From the NCBI GenBank assembly GCA_032209605.1, contig JASFXZ010000014.1, forward strand, positions 826,912 to 890,911: a DNA stretch of 64,000 bases. Reading direction: 5' to 3'. The first letter of the stretch is position 1, and the number at the start of each line of letters is the position of its first letter. Under the pieces are notes generated by a model. That model was not told the origin of the DNA and made no database searches. It saw only the letters and a list, made by a program, of their open reading frames with translations. The DNA is from Mactromeris polynyma (Eukaryota > Mollusca > Bivalvia > Venerida > Mactridae). Of the stretch, positions 50,331-60,358 are shown one piece after another. Made by a program: the position numbers and the translations under genes.

Positions 50331-50394
50331 GGAGATTGTCACGAGTTCTCTCCCTTTATCCCTTCTATAGTATATGAACTCGTGACAATCTCCT
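50330..50394. mobile_element. Palindromic MITE, CACAGGAGATT family, compact copy inserted in the array edge
   Basis: CACAGGAGATTGTCACGAGT and ACTCGTGACAATCTCCTGT are near-perfect inverted arms around TCTCTCCCTTTATCCC and CTATAGTATATG. Flanks ACCTAGGAC and ACCTAGAAC are a 9-bp duplication with one mismatch, splitting one degenerate repeat unit. This is the clearest target-site evidence for the family. Confidence 0.75.
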
Positions 50395-50905
50395 GTACCT
50401 AGAACATGGATCCCACCGTTGGCAATAAACTCCATATACGTTAGAACCTTGCTGTCTGCAATGTGACTCAGCCGAAATCTGGGACATTAAATTAATCAAC
50501 TTTTTAACAACGTACATGTAACCAGTATACAATGATATAAGTACAGCACACTCATGTCCTCCTTAATCTGTCTGTCATGCTGTTCGTCGGTTGGTTTTGT
50601 CGCCTGCTTGATACATCGACTGCCTGTTATGTCGCCTGTCCAGTATGTCGTATGTCCCATGTGTCGTATTCAAGTTATACCGAGCGCATTTTATATCATT
50701 TTTATCTGCTTGTTATCCAGGTTGTTCGTTATATCACCTGTCTGTTATGTCGTCTGTAAATATTTCGTCTGCTTTTTTATGTCGTCTGTTTGTAGCGTCA
50801 TCTGTTCTTAAAAGTACTCCTACATAATCTCTTTTATTTGTTCACCAAACATACGACGATGCGTAATCTCTGTGAACCATTATCTGACACGCATGTTGTT
50901 GTTCA
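50395..50905. other. No gene recognised
   Basis: Contains Tyr/Cys-rich overlapping frames (50554-50827) in a T-rich stretch with repeated GTCGTCTG/TATGTCG words. It looks low-complexity, not coding. Confidence 0.4.
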
Positions 50906-51110
50906 GCCCGCACGGCTGGCTCAGTCGGAAAAGCGCTAGACTGTCACCCGGCAGATCCGGATTTGATACTGTGTTTGGACAGGTTATGTTCTTCCGTGAC
51001 ATTGGCTACGATCATGTCCTCCACATGTGGAGAAGTTGTCAGTTGCTTGAGGAAGAGCAAGTTAGAACTGGTTGATAATCAATTTCAGGGAAAGTAGTTA
51101 GGTCAACTTG
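50906..51110 (+). mobile_element. tRNA-derived SINE, copy 1
   Basis: The head has a perfect A box, TGGCTCAGTCGG, and a decayed B box (GGATTTGATAC). The body carries TGTGGAGAAGTTGTCA and, further on, AGCAAGTTAGAACTGGTTGA. The same body in the same order is found on the opposite strand at 51855-52092. Confidence 0.7.
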
Positions 51111-51679
51111 CCATCGTATATGGCTGAAAAAATGTTGAAAAACAGCATAACACCCGATGGAAACAAACACACATATTGTCCACATGGTAGCACACTACTT
51201 GTAAACACTACCTGAAACTATGTGTAAGTAATGCAGGAATGACGCAAACAATGCAGAGAAATTCCTAAATGTTCACCTTAGGATATAAATCATTGAGTTG
51301 TTATGTTTGCTTTTTTACTACCACTTCAAAAGAGAATGCCACAAGGCACGTACATGCGTATGACGATATAGAACAAGTCCTAGACTCTGGCACCATTGTA
51401 AAAAACTTTGCCAAACATGTCCACCCTCCCCTACACAGACTCAAATTCTGTGATTAAATTGCGAAGTTAATGTGGTAAGATCATGATGGTGAAATTGATC
51501 GCGCAGTAATTCTGCATGTCACCGATTTAATCTAAACAGCTACAAGATCATGCAACACAAGTATGTATTTGGCAGATAGACACTGAGACAGAAAGCTAGC
51601 TTTGAGCATTCTGATTCCGAGTATTATCTCAGTCCCAGAAAGCAGCCATCGAGTTTACGCCGTTTCTGAACAGTTAGTA

Positions 51680-51826
51680 AGTAAAACCTCAATAATAAGA
51701 TAAGCTTTAGAACCCTTGAACATTGGTCATATTATTGAGGTTGTCTTAATATAATTACGTTGAGAGAGCAAAACAGTCAAAATGGACTCAATTTTTAGGA
51801 GGTATTATTATTGATGTTTTACTGTA
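51680..51826. mobile_element. Pogo/Tc1-like foldback MITE
   Basis: AGTAAAACCTCAATAATAAG on the left. ATTATTGATGTTTTACTGTA on the right. The internal TATTATTGAGGTTGTC and CCCTTGAACATTGGTC match the 53.6- and 62.4-kb copies. Confidence 0.7.
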
Positions 51827-51854
51827 TATCGCTCATATACGACGGTTAATTGAC

Positions 51855-52092
51855 CTAATCTGTGATCTTGGCTTACCAACCAGTACTAACCTGCTCCTTA
51901 GTAATGCAAGGAGATGACAACTTCTCCACATAACTCAGTGTACAGGGAGTACACAGGTGGAGGAAAAGTTACTTTGGATGCATTATCTTCAGTCAAAATG
52001 TCACGGACGAAAATACACTTCGCCCAGATTTCGAACCCACGACCTCTAGATTAGCAGCGGAGCGCTCTACCGACTGAGCTAACCGTTCCGGC
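51855..52092 (-). mobile_element. tRNA-derived SINE, copy 2 (- strand)
   Basis: Read on the - strand: a perfect A box TAGCTCAGTCGG, near-perfect B box GGTTCGAAATC, then CGTCCGTGACATTTTGACTG, TGTGGAGAAGTTGTCATCTC and GGTTAGTACTGGTTGGTAAG. This is the best-preserved copy in the window. The head is tRNA-like, but the acceptor ends do not pair as in a working tRNA. Confidence 0.75.
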
Positions 52093-52113
52093 TCAGTCAT
52101 CGCGAGTGTTTAG

Positions 52114-52156
52114 TATAAATTGTAAGAACTTGTTTTACAATCGATGTAAAATAAAT
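52114..52156 (+). mobile_element. Retroposon tail shared by three loci
   Basis: ATAAATTGTAAGAACTTG followed by TTTTACAATCGATGTAAAAT also appears, with changes, at 15245-15292 and at the end of the SINE at 54840-55003. It may be a SINE or partner-LINE 3' tail. Confidence 0.45.
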
Positions 52157-53605
52157 TTAAACAAACATAAAACCATAACACTGAAAACATATTTCTCGAA
52201 CATATGGCCTCGATGTCTAAAGATTGTATTCAATTCGTGCTGGGGATTTCAGCGTGTAAAATAATGAGCGTTAGCGACCTGTTTTTTGCCAATTCTACGA
52301 CACATCTGTTTGAGATTTAAATCTAGGTCGCTGATAAGCCACTCCGAACACTTGTTGTTTATATTTTTCAGGCAAAAGACTTAAAACTCACATAGACGCT
52401 TGAGTCATGGTCGAGAAAAGCGACAAAGACGTTTATAAAATGTTTTAAAATCCAACAGCCGCGGGGTTTATTCTCACTAACTACCGTGGCGATCATAAAT
52501 GCGCGCGAAATTTTATGTCGACAAGAGAAAAATGTCAAAATTACAAAACAAATCGTGGGAGGGAAAACGTTTCTTGGGTTGAAACGTTCTGTCTACATAT
52601 TCTGATTGCATCATCGACTATGACAACTTGTTTATTTACTTTCGGAATAAATAAAATCTTTTTTACGTATTTATATTGTATGGCCAGAACTTTTTCAGTA
52701 GATTACAGTAGTTTTAAGGCGTTAAGGAAATGTGCCATGAAGCCAGTAATAATCTATCGTGTCAGGGCGTAGAACGCAGACATCATTAACACTAGACTGG
52801 TCAAAGTGCTGACACGTCAGAACTGTGTCACAAAGTTTATAAGGCTGCTGGATTCTAGTACATATTTAGTTGATTTTGAATGCATTTAGACATTACGCTT
52901 ATGATCTAAAATATGAACTATGGAGAACTTGTGAATGTAAACCGGTCAAAATCACAGTCAGCACTTTCAGATCGCAATTTCGCAATGTCGCGATTATTCC
53001 AAGGGTTGAAAATGACCGGTATACTCACATGTATATTTGTCTCAGATTTGATTATGAGCAAAGCGATAAACGTACTAAAGAGTTCTATTACTCACACGTT
53101 TGCTTTCGCTTGAATGAATTAGTCCGGATAATTTTATGCAACATCTCGAAACTCACGTGTTGATGAAAAATGAGCACCGTATGACCAAGTTTTGAGGGAA
53201 TCGCCCGAACAGTTTACTATGGTTCAAGTTGACACAGGTACATACGGACATATGTTTTATTTGTTTCAATATAGCGTAGCTATGCAACCATGAACACAAA
53301 CACGTGAACGTCCAGGTTCCAAACATGTTCTCACAAAGTCAGCACAATATTTATCGCATACGTTTTTGAGCGCTCCACAGATTTACAACATGAAACAAAA
53401 CTATGACAGGAATTTAGAACAGATCCTAGTATAATGAATGAAGAAGCCATTCCAAAAGGTTATGGAGACATAAAGGTCTACACAGTTGTAGAAATTACAA
53501 AGAGCAACAGGGACAAAGGACTAACACAAACGATGGAAAAACACAAACAAAACCGATTTGGATCATCGCTTGCAATAAACTGTATTTTCGGGTATTTAAT
53601 ATGCG
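52157..53605. other. No gene recognised
   Basis: Frames at 52515-52772, 52870-53163 and 53434-53739 show no domain signature or splice context, and the last runs into a MITE. A CpG-containing patch, AAATGCGCGCGAAATTT, lies at about 52496. Confidence 0.35.
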
Positions 53606-53786
53606 GTAAAACCTTAATAATAAGACCACGATTGGGATCCTTGAAAACTGGTCTTATTATTGAGGTGGTCTCAATATCGAGGTTTTATAAAGAGCAAAAT
53701 AATGAAAATATACTTAAAAATCTCATTCTTAAACTTTGAGGAAGTCTTATTATTGAGATGGTCTTTAACTGAGTTTTGGTTGTAGC
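53606..53786. mobile_element. Pogo/Tc1-like foldback MITE
   Basis: GGTAAAACCTTAATAATAAG then GACCACGATTGGGATCC on the left. GGTCTTATTATTGAGGTGGTC in the middle, and GGTCTTTAACTGAGTTTTGG on the right. About 180 bp, same plan as the 62.4-kb copy. Confidence 0.65.
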
Positions 53787-54658
53787 TTCATATACAAACA
53801 AAGAAAATTTTAGTGATCTACCATCTTTTCAAAAGCAACGCACGAGTTATGTGAAGGGAGACTACTCTAATATACTCACTGATAAGGTTTGTATGAGTTG
53901 TCGCGCATAATCAACGCAGCTCCTAAGAAGAGAAACTAAACCAATAAAATCATTTATATTAGTTTTTTACAAGTGGTAAATCCGAATAGTTTTTTTTCTG
54001 AGCAATTTCCAAAACTTGATAATGTAAGTATACATAAAAAACCCAGCCATAATGACCTTTCATGATAACTTCATTCCATATAAGTCATTGTAAGATAAGA
54101 AATATGTAAATAAAATAGTGCGAACAACAATATCAGTGACTCCATTACGTCAACATGGTCGGCTGTGGTTTCATTGTACCAATTTTATTCGTGGGCTTAC
54201 TGGGTTTGATTACTGCAGAATCTCTAGAGGGGAGGATGCAAGCTCTGGAAATGACAGGTTACTTGTATACTTAACACGATTAAACGCAACTGTTTTAAAT
54301 AGGCTTCATTTCGTACATGGTGTTAAAAGCTACGAACTGTTCCCAATGTTTAAAATATTGTTAAACAAGTATTAACCTATGGTCCAATATTTCATTTTTC
54401 ATGAATGAATGAATGAATAAGTTAAGGAAATTATGTTAGTGAATTAATACAGAATTATTTCTTCTTTAAGTCATGTTTTGAAGCAGACAATTTTCGGTTG
54501 CGTTTTTAATAGCTATAAGTATATAACAATATACTGGCCACTCAAGTCAACTTGAGTAGCTAACCAACTCTTATATAGGCGTAGTATCTAAAAGCTACGG
54601 AAATGTTTTTATCAATTTAAAACATTATTAACTGGGGTTTCGTCGACAAATCAATATA
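53787..54658. other. No gene recognised
   Basis: AT-rich, with a short ATGAATGAATGAATGAATAA run near 54400 and an unassigned 85-codon frame at 54118-54375. Confidence 0.35.
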
Positions 54659-54820
54659 CAGTCGAAACTTATTCATTCGAACTCTTTTGATCCGAAACTT
54701 TATTTCGAATAATACATAGTTACGAATAGCCCATTTTAATTTGACGTTCCTAAGAAGATACATCGGGACCTGATGTTATGTTCGGATAAAAGGTTATCGA
54801 ATAAACGAGGTCCGGTGGTA
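54659..54820. mobile_element. Foldback MITE, CAGTCGAAACTTATTCATTC family, copy 1
   Basis: Starts after TA with CAGTCGAAACTTATTCATTC, contains TCCGAAACTTTATTTCGAAT, and ends with TTATCGAATAAACGAGGTCC. The symmetric TTCGAATAA words and overall plan match the copy at 63410-63590. Confidence 0.65.
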
Positions 54821-54839
54821 ATGTAACAATAAAACGGTA

Positions 54840-55003
54840 TGTCAGCATACTCGAAGGTCGTGAGTTCAAGCCCCAACGTTGGGTTTTGACCACGAACTTC
54901 ACAATGCCTGAATTTGGCGCGAGTACTGGTAAACAACCCCAGAAGCAGTTATTGAGAGTGATAAGCATAAGTTGTAAGAACTTGAATCACAATCCATAAA
55001 AGG
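54840..55003 (+). mobile_element. Second tRNA-derived SINE type
   Basis: B-box-like GGTCGTGAGTTCAAGCCCC near 54855, a body with GGTTTTGACCACGAACTTC, and a tail AAGTTGTAAGAACTTGAATC shared with 52114 and 15245. The A-box region is lost or overlapped by the neighbouring MITE. Confidence 0.4.
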
Positions 55004-56063
55004 CTAGGTTACTAAACTAAACTTCCACAATCAGACATACCCAACTTTCGTGTCACTGCAGTCCGACCAACTTCCTATAGAATTATAGAGTGAAAATATC
55101 TTCAAACCGCGAGAAATCAAAATCTGTCACAGGTAACTTTCGAGTGTTTAGCCAAAATCGACCAGATGTGGGGAATGTTGCGAAGAGCCAGAAAGTTGGA
55201 CATGAATAAACTTATTTCAAACTCGTATATATAGTTATTACTAAGTGGATTAAAACTTTATCCAAATTATGCAAACACTGAATCATTGTGACCTGTAGCC
55301 CTAGTTGAAGGTGTCGAACGTGATTCTAATGCTTCGATAACTGCTTTGTAAGTATATTTCCAAATTAGAACTTACTGTGCTACTCGGTGGAAACGTGTGC
55401 CATTTGACATGCTCTCTATCGTCAAACCAGACATGCCCGAAGTATTTGACAAATAATTACAAATTTGATCAAATACGCCACGGTGAATGAACAATTGATT
55501 AGCACATGGCATAGTAGAATTAACGACACGGGTTATTAACCAATATGTCGTCTCAGTCATTCTGCGTGTCAAGCATGAATATCTACTCGGCTCATCAAAT
55601 CGTGTTTGTTCTGCAACGGCTTTTCATTCAATGAGTCTTTGAGGAGTCAATTTCTTGTCAAGCATTTCACTCTGAGCGAAGCAGAGTCGTGTTTTCGGAA
55701 AGTCTGTGGTCAGATCATGCTCAACCAGCGACTTGGCGATGTGCAGAAATTTTATAAAATGTCTAAATGTTCCAACCACCGTCCATTTCGCCACCCCTCT
55801 GTTTGTGGTTCAAGTTGGACGTCATAGAAGGTGCTAAGAACATGTACATATGTGTATGCCTACATTCAGGCTGACGAGGTCATCGAGCTTCGTACGTTGT
55901 GAGTGAGGTGAGATCATGATTGTGGCGCTCCGATTCGGCGTATTCTTCAAGCTTGCATTGAAACTATATGGGACGTTAATTGCCCTTCATTAACGGCTCT
56001 GTTTAGTTTTCCTGTTTGAAACACTCGCCATCAGTCCCTCGTTTATTTCTGGAAGCAGATTAT
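55004..56063. other. No gene recognised
   Basis: Frames at 55372-55572 (-) and 55606-55827 (+) have no family signature. I found no signal-peptide exon for the downstream C1q gene here. Confidence 0.35.
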
Positions 56064-57752
56064 TTCACACAGTGTCCGCACCATCCACTGTGTGTGTCAG
56101 TGTTGTAGTCCACCGCAACGGTTACCATGGGGCGATGTTACACACTGTCCGCACCATCCACTGTGTGTGTCAGTGTTGTAGTCCATCGCAGCGGTTACCA
56201 TGGGGCGATGTTACACACTGTCCGCACCATCCACTGTGTGTGTCAGTGTTGTAGTCCACCGCAACGGTTACCATGGGGCGATGTTACACACTGTCCGCAC
56301 CATCCACTGTGTGTGTCAGTGTTGTAGTCCATCACAACGGTTACCATGGGGTGATGTTACACACTGTCCGCACCATCCACTGTGTGTGTCAGTGTTGTAG
56401 TCCACCACAACGGTTACCATGGGGCGATGTTACACACTGTCCGCACAATCCACTGTGTGTGTCAGTGTTGTAGTCCATCGCAACGGTTACCATGGGGCGA
56501 TGTTACACACTGTCCGCACCATCCACTGTGTGTGTCAGTGTTGTAGTCCATCGCAACGGTTACCATGGGGCGATGTTACACACTGTCCGCACCATCCACT
56601 GTGTGTGTCAGTGTTGTAGTCCATCGCAACGGTTACCATGGGGCGATGTTACACACTGTCCGCACCATCCACTGTGTGTGTCAGTGTTGTACTCCACCGC
56701 AACGGTTACCATGAGGCGATGTTACACACTGTCCGCACCATCCACTGTGTGTGTCAGTGTTGTAGTCCACCGCAGCGGTTACCATGGGGCGATGTTACAC
56801 ACTGTCCGCACCATCCACTGTGTGTGTCAGTGTTGTAGTCCACCGCAGCGGTTACCATGCGGCGATGTCACACACTGTCCGCACCATCCACTGTGTGTGT
56901 CAGTGTTGTAGTCCATCGCAACGGTTACCATGGGGCGATGTTACACACTGTCCGCACCATCCACTGTGTGTGTCAGTGTTGTAGTCCACCGCAGCGGTTA
57001 CCATGGGGCGATGTTACACACTGTCCGCACCATCCACTGTGTGTGTCAGTGTTGTAGTCCACCGCAGCGGTTACCATGGGGCGATGTTACACACTGTCCG
57101 CACCATCCACTGTGTGTGTCAGTGTTGTAGTCCATCGCAACGGTTACCATGGGGCGATGTTACACACTGTCCGCACCATCCACTGTGTGTGTCAGTGTTG
57201 TAGTCCACCGCAGCGGTTACCATGGGGCGATGTTACACACTGTCCGCACCATCCACTGTGTGTGTCAGTGTTGTAGTCCATCGCAACGGTTACCATGGGG
57301 CGATGTTACACACTGTCCGCACCATCCACTGTGTGTGTCAGTGTTGTAGTCCACCGCAGCGGTTACCATGAGGCGATGTCACACACTGTCCGCACCATCC
57401 ACTGTGTGTGTCAGTGTTGTAGTCCACCGCAGCGGTTACCATGAGGCGATGTCACACACTGTCCGCACCATCCACTGTGTGTGTCAGTGTTGTAGTCCAC
57501 CGCAGCGGTTACCATGGGGCGATGTTACACACTGTCCGCACCATCCACTGTGTGTGTCAGTGTTGTAGTCCATCGCAGCGGTTACCATGGGGCGATGTTA
57601 CACACTGTCCGCACCATCCACTGTGTGTGTCAGTGTTGTAGTCCACCGCAGCGGTTACCATGGGGCGATGTTACACACTGTCCGCACCATCCACTGTGTG
57701 TGTCAGTGTTGTAGTCCATCGCAACGGTTACCATGAGGCGATGTTACACACT
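56064..57752. repeat. 73-bp GC-rich minisatellite, about 23 copies
   Basis: Unit GTCCGCACCATCCACTGTGT, GTGTCAGTGTTGTAGTCCAC, CGCAACGGTTACCATGGGGC, GATGTTACACACT. Variation is almost confined to a few positions (CCACCGCA/CCATCGCA, CAACGG/CAGCGG, GGGGCG/GAGGCG). Because 73 leaves remainder one on division by three, ATG-started 66-codon frames recur every 73 bp in rotating phase. These are artefacts. It carries several CpG per unit. Confidence 0.97.
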
Positions 57753-58023
57753 CGTATACAGATAAAACTCAACGTTACGTATTGGTGTGCAAAGTGACAA
57801 TTTGGCTTTTCTCTCATTTGTTTTGCATGTTCATTGTCTTAATAGAACTGTTTGGCTTTTCTGTCATTCCGTTTATCTTGCCGAATATAACGCAGTAGCA
57901 ATAATGAAATAATCACTTGAAGTAGGTATTAAAGATGACCAAGCATCATGGCCGTATGCTACTACTACTATACTTGTTTGTGTCGCGTGTCATTGTAATT
58001 TTGCCATTGTCATTGTACATGTA

Positions 58024-58103
58024 TATCGAGGGCTCAACTCAACACTGTCGTAACTCCTATGTATATATATAGGAGTTACGGCAGTGTTGCTTTGAGCCCT
58101 CGA
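58024..58103. mobile_element. Palindromic element, TAACTCCTAT family, copy 3 (80 bp, near perfect)
   Basis: ATCGAGGGCTCAACTCAACA and CTGTCGTAACTCCTATGTAT are mirrored by TATATAGGAGTTACGGCAGT and GTTGCTTTGAGCCCTCGAT. Almost the whole 80 bp forms one hairpin with a handful of mismatches. Confidence 0.75.
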
Positions 58104-58602
58104 TGTGTGCTTTTTGAGGAAGTTGTGCGCTGTGTGCGACATTTCCTGCTTGACCTCTATATTCCTTATTGTTTATACTAGGATAATATTATATTTCCAT
58201 GTAGAACAAAGCATTGGAAATGCAACAAAAACAACGAAAACAAAAACAAAATCAACCATGTACGAATTCTTTCGAATGTCTTTTACCAGTTGCTGTTTTA
58301 TCGTCTCGTTTTATAAACCCAACGAAATTTGCTGCAATTCGTATAGGCCCACATCACGATGTATGACAGCACAATCAATTAGTAACGGTTTTGATGAAAA
58401 ACAGAAACTCTTTTATAGCATTAACATAGTGCCCAATTAGAAAAGCGTTTCAATGTATACATATGTCAACTACATGCCAATATAACAGCACTGTTGTAAT
58501 AAAAATTAGAAATACTCGTAGCAAGTATGACCCACCTCTGGAAAACAATCTTGGATGTATAATAAATATATTGTATTAAGTTTCCCATTCGCTGATTTTC
58601 AG
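58104..58602 (+). other. Presumed intron upstream of the C1q-gene coiled-coil exon
   Basis: Ends in TTTCCCATTCGCTGATTTTCAG (pyrimidine-rich with AG at 58601-58602), a good acceptor. A 111-codon frame at 58105-58440 lacks features of a signal peptide or collagen exon and is not supported. Confidence 0.4.
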
Positions 58603-58784
58603 TTTTAAAGCAAGGCACCAGAATGCAGCATTTGGAGAAACAAGTCAGTGACCTTACCACAATCCTTGAACATCAGCGTGAAACTAACGATGATCTACAG
58701 CATGATGTACAAACCATGAAACACTTGTTAGAAGAAAGAGATCAAGAAATTGTAATACTGAATGATCGTATCGAAGATTTAGAG
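58603..58784 (+). CDS. Coiled-coil C1q protein, penultimate exon
   Basis: This exon of 182 bp begins after the AG at 58601-58602, two bases into a codon, and stops at GAG|GTAAGA (GT at 58785), ending in phase 0. It encodes about 60 residues (LKQGTRMQHLEKQVSDL ... LNDRIEDLE) rich in Glu, Asp, Leu and Gln with heptad-like spacing, so an oligomerising coiled coil is likely. Its phase and character continue smoothly into the exon at 60359 (TVVMDQQYELKTLQQTI), supporting splicing of the two. The first Met in frame is at 58623, but the frame is open upstream to the acceptor and no signal peptide is present, so at least one earlier exon is missing. The last codons of the exon are the founder of the adjoining 33-bp repeat. 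Confidence 0.7.
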
Positions 58785-60312
58785 GTAAGACTGGGTGATT
58801 GTATTAAAGATACTGAGGTAAGACTGGGTGATTGTATTGAAGATATTGAGGTAAGACTGTGTGCTTGTATAGAAGATATTGAGGTTAGACTGGATGTTTG
58901 TATTGAAGATATTGAGGTTAGACTGGGTGTTTGTATTGAAGATATTGAGGTTAGACTGCGTAATTGTTTATAAGATTTAGACGGGTAAGACTGAGTGGTT
59001 GTATTGAAGATTTAGAGGTAAGACTGGGTGGTTGTATTGAAGATTTAGAGGTAAGACTGTGATGTTGTATTGAATATATTGAGGTAAGACTGTGTGATTG
59101 TATATAAGATTTAGACGGGTAAGACTGGGTGATTGTATTGAAGATATTGAGGTAAGACTGGGTGATTGTATTGAAGATTTAGAGGTAAGACTGTGATGTT
59201 GTATTGAATATATTGAGGTAAGACTGAGTGATTGTATCGAATATTTGGAGGTAAGACTGGGAGGTTGTATTGAAGATTTAGAGGTAAGACTGGGTGGTTG
59301 TATTGAAGATTTAGAGGTAAGACTGGGTGGTTGTATTGAAGATTTAGAGGTAAGACTGGGTGGTTGTATTGAAGATATTGAGGTAAGACTGAGTGGTTAT
59401 ATTGAAGATTTAGAGGTAAGACTGGGTGGTTGTATTGAAGATTTAGAGGTATGACTGGGTGGTTGTATTGAAGATTTAGAGGTAAGACTGGGTGGTTGTA
59501 TTGAAGATATTGAGGTAAGACTGGGTGGTTGTATTGAAGATTTAGAGGTAAGACTGGGTGGTTGTATTGAAGATTTAGAGGTAAGACTGGGTGGTTGTAT
59601 CGAATATTTGGAGGTAAGACTGGGAGGTTGTATTGAAGATTTAGAGGTAAGACTGGGTGGTTGTATTGAAGATTTAGAGGTAAGACTGGGTGGTTGTATT
59701 GAAGATTTAGAGGTAAGACTGGGTGATTGTATTGAAGATATTGAGGTAAGACTGAGTGGTTGTATTGAAGATATTGAGGTTAGACTGGGTGATTACATTG
59801 AAGATTTAGTGGTAAGACTGGGTGATTGTATTGAAGATTTAGAGGTAAGACTGGGTGATTGTATTGATGACATTGAGGTAAGACTGAGTGATTGTATTGA
59901 AGATTTAGAGGGAAGACTAGGTGGTTGTATCGAAGATATTGAGGTAAGACTGAGTGGTTGTATGGAATATTCAGAGGTACTACTGGGTGATTACATTGAA
60001 GATTTAGTTGTAAGACTGGGTGATTGTATCGAATATTTAGAGGTACGACTGGGTGATTACATTGAAGATTTAGAGGGAAGACTGGGTGGTTGTATCGAAT
60101 ATTTAGTGGTATAGACTGGGTGATTGTATCGAATATTTAGAGGTACAACTGGGTGATTACATTGAAGATTTAGAGGGAAGACTGGGTGGTTGTATCGAAT
60201 ATTTAGAGGTACGACTGGGTGATTACATTGAAGATTTAGAGGTAAGACTGGGTGATTCTATTGAAGATTTATATAGGTAAGACCGGGTGATTCTATTGAA
60301 TACATAGAGGTA
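58766..60312 (+). repeat. 33-bp minisatellite that duplicates a 5' splice site, about 47 copies
   Basis: Unit GAAGATTTAGAGGTAAGACT plus GGGTGGTTGTATT, with GATATTGAG, GGTTAGA and GTGATTGT variants. The first copy straddles the end of the coiled-coil exon (58784/58785), so most copies repeat the donor GAG|GTAAGA. The unit is 33 bp, so each copy is also an 11-codon in-frame cassette (EDLEVRLGGCI). The frame runs on from the exon through six copies to a TAA at 58971-58973. Later stretches are also open (59245-59454 and 59608-60114). The last donor-like GAG|GTAAGC is at 60308-60313, just before the real acceptor region. Confidence 0.95.
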
Positions 60313-60358
60313 AGCAAAGAGTACATTGTACAATAAAAATACCATCAATAATTTACAG
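58785..60358 (+). other. Intron of the C1q gene, composed almost wholly of the repeat
   Basis: Inferred intron from GT at 58785 to AG at 60357-60358 (ATAATTTACAG). Both borders are phase 0. About 98% of its length is minisatellite. Only the last 46 bases are unique. Confidence 0.65.

Noticed and set aside
52016..52092. Functional tRNA gene on the - strand
   Set aside because: A and B boxes are good, but the acceptor ends do not pair properly and the sequence continues into a SINE body found elsewhere.
53434..53739. 101-codon protein near 53.4 kb
   Set aside because: Its C-terminal half is translated from a foldback MITE, and the rest has no recognisable domain.
56072..57714. Series of ATG-started 66-codon proteins
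   Set aside because: They repeat every 73 bp in rotating phases and are identical by-products of the 73-bp array.
59608..60114. Separate 168-residue coiled-coil gene
   Set aside because: It is an open part of the intronic 33-bp array, starts at a non-ATG codon, and lacks its own splice or promoter signals.
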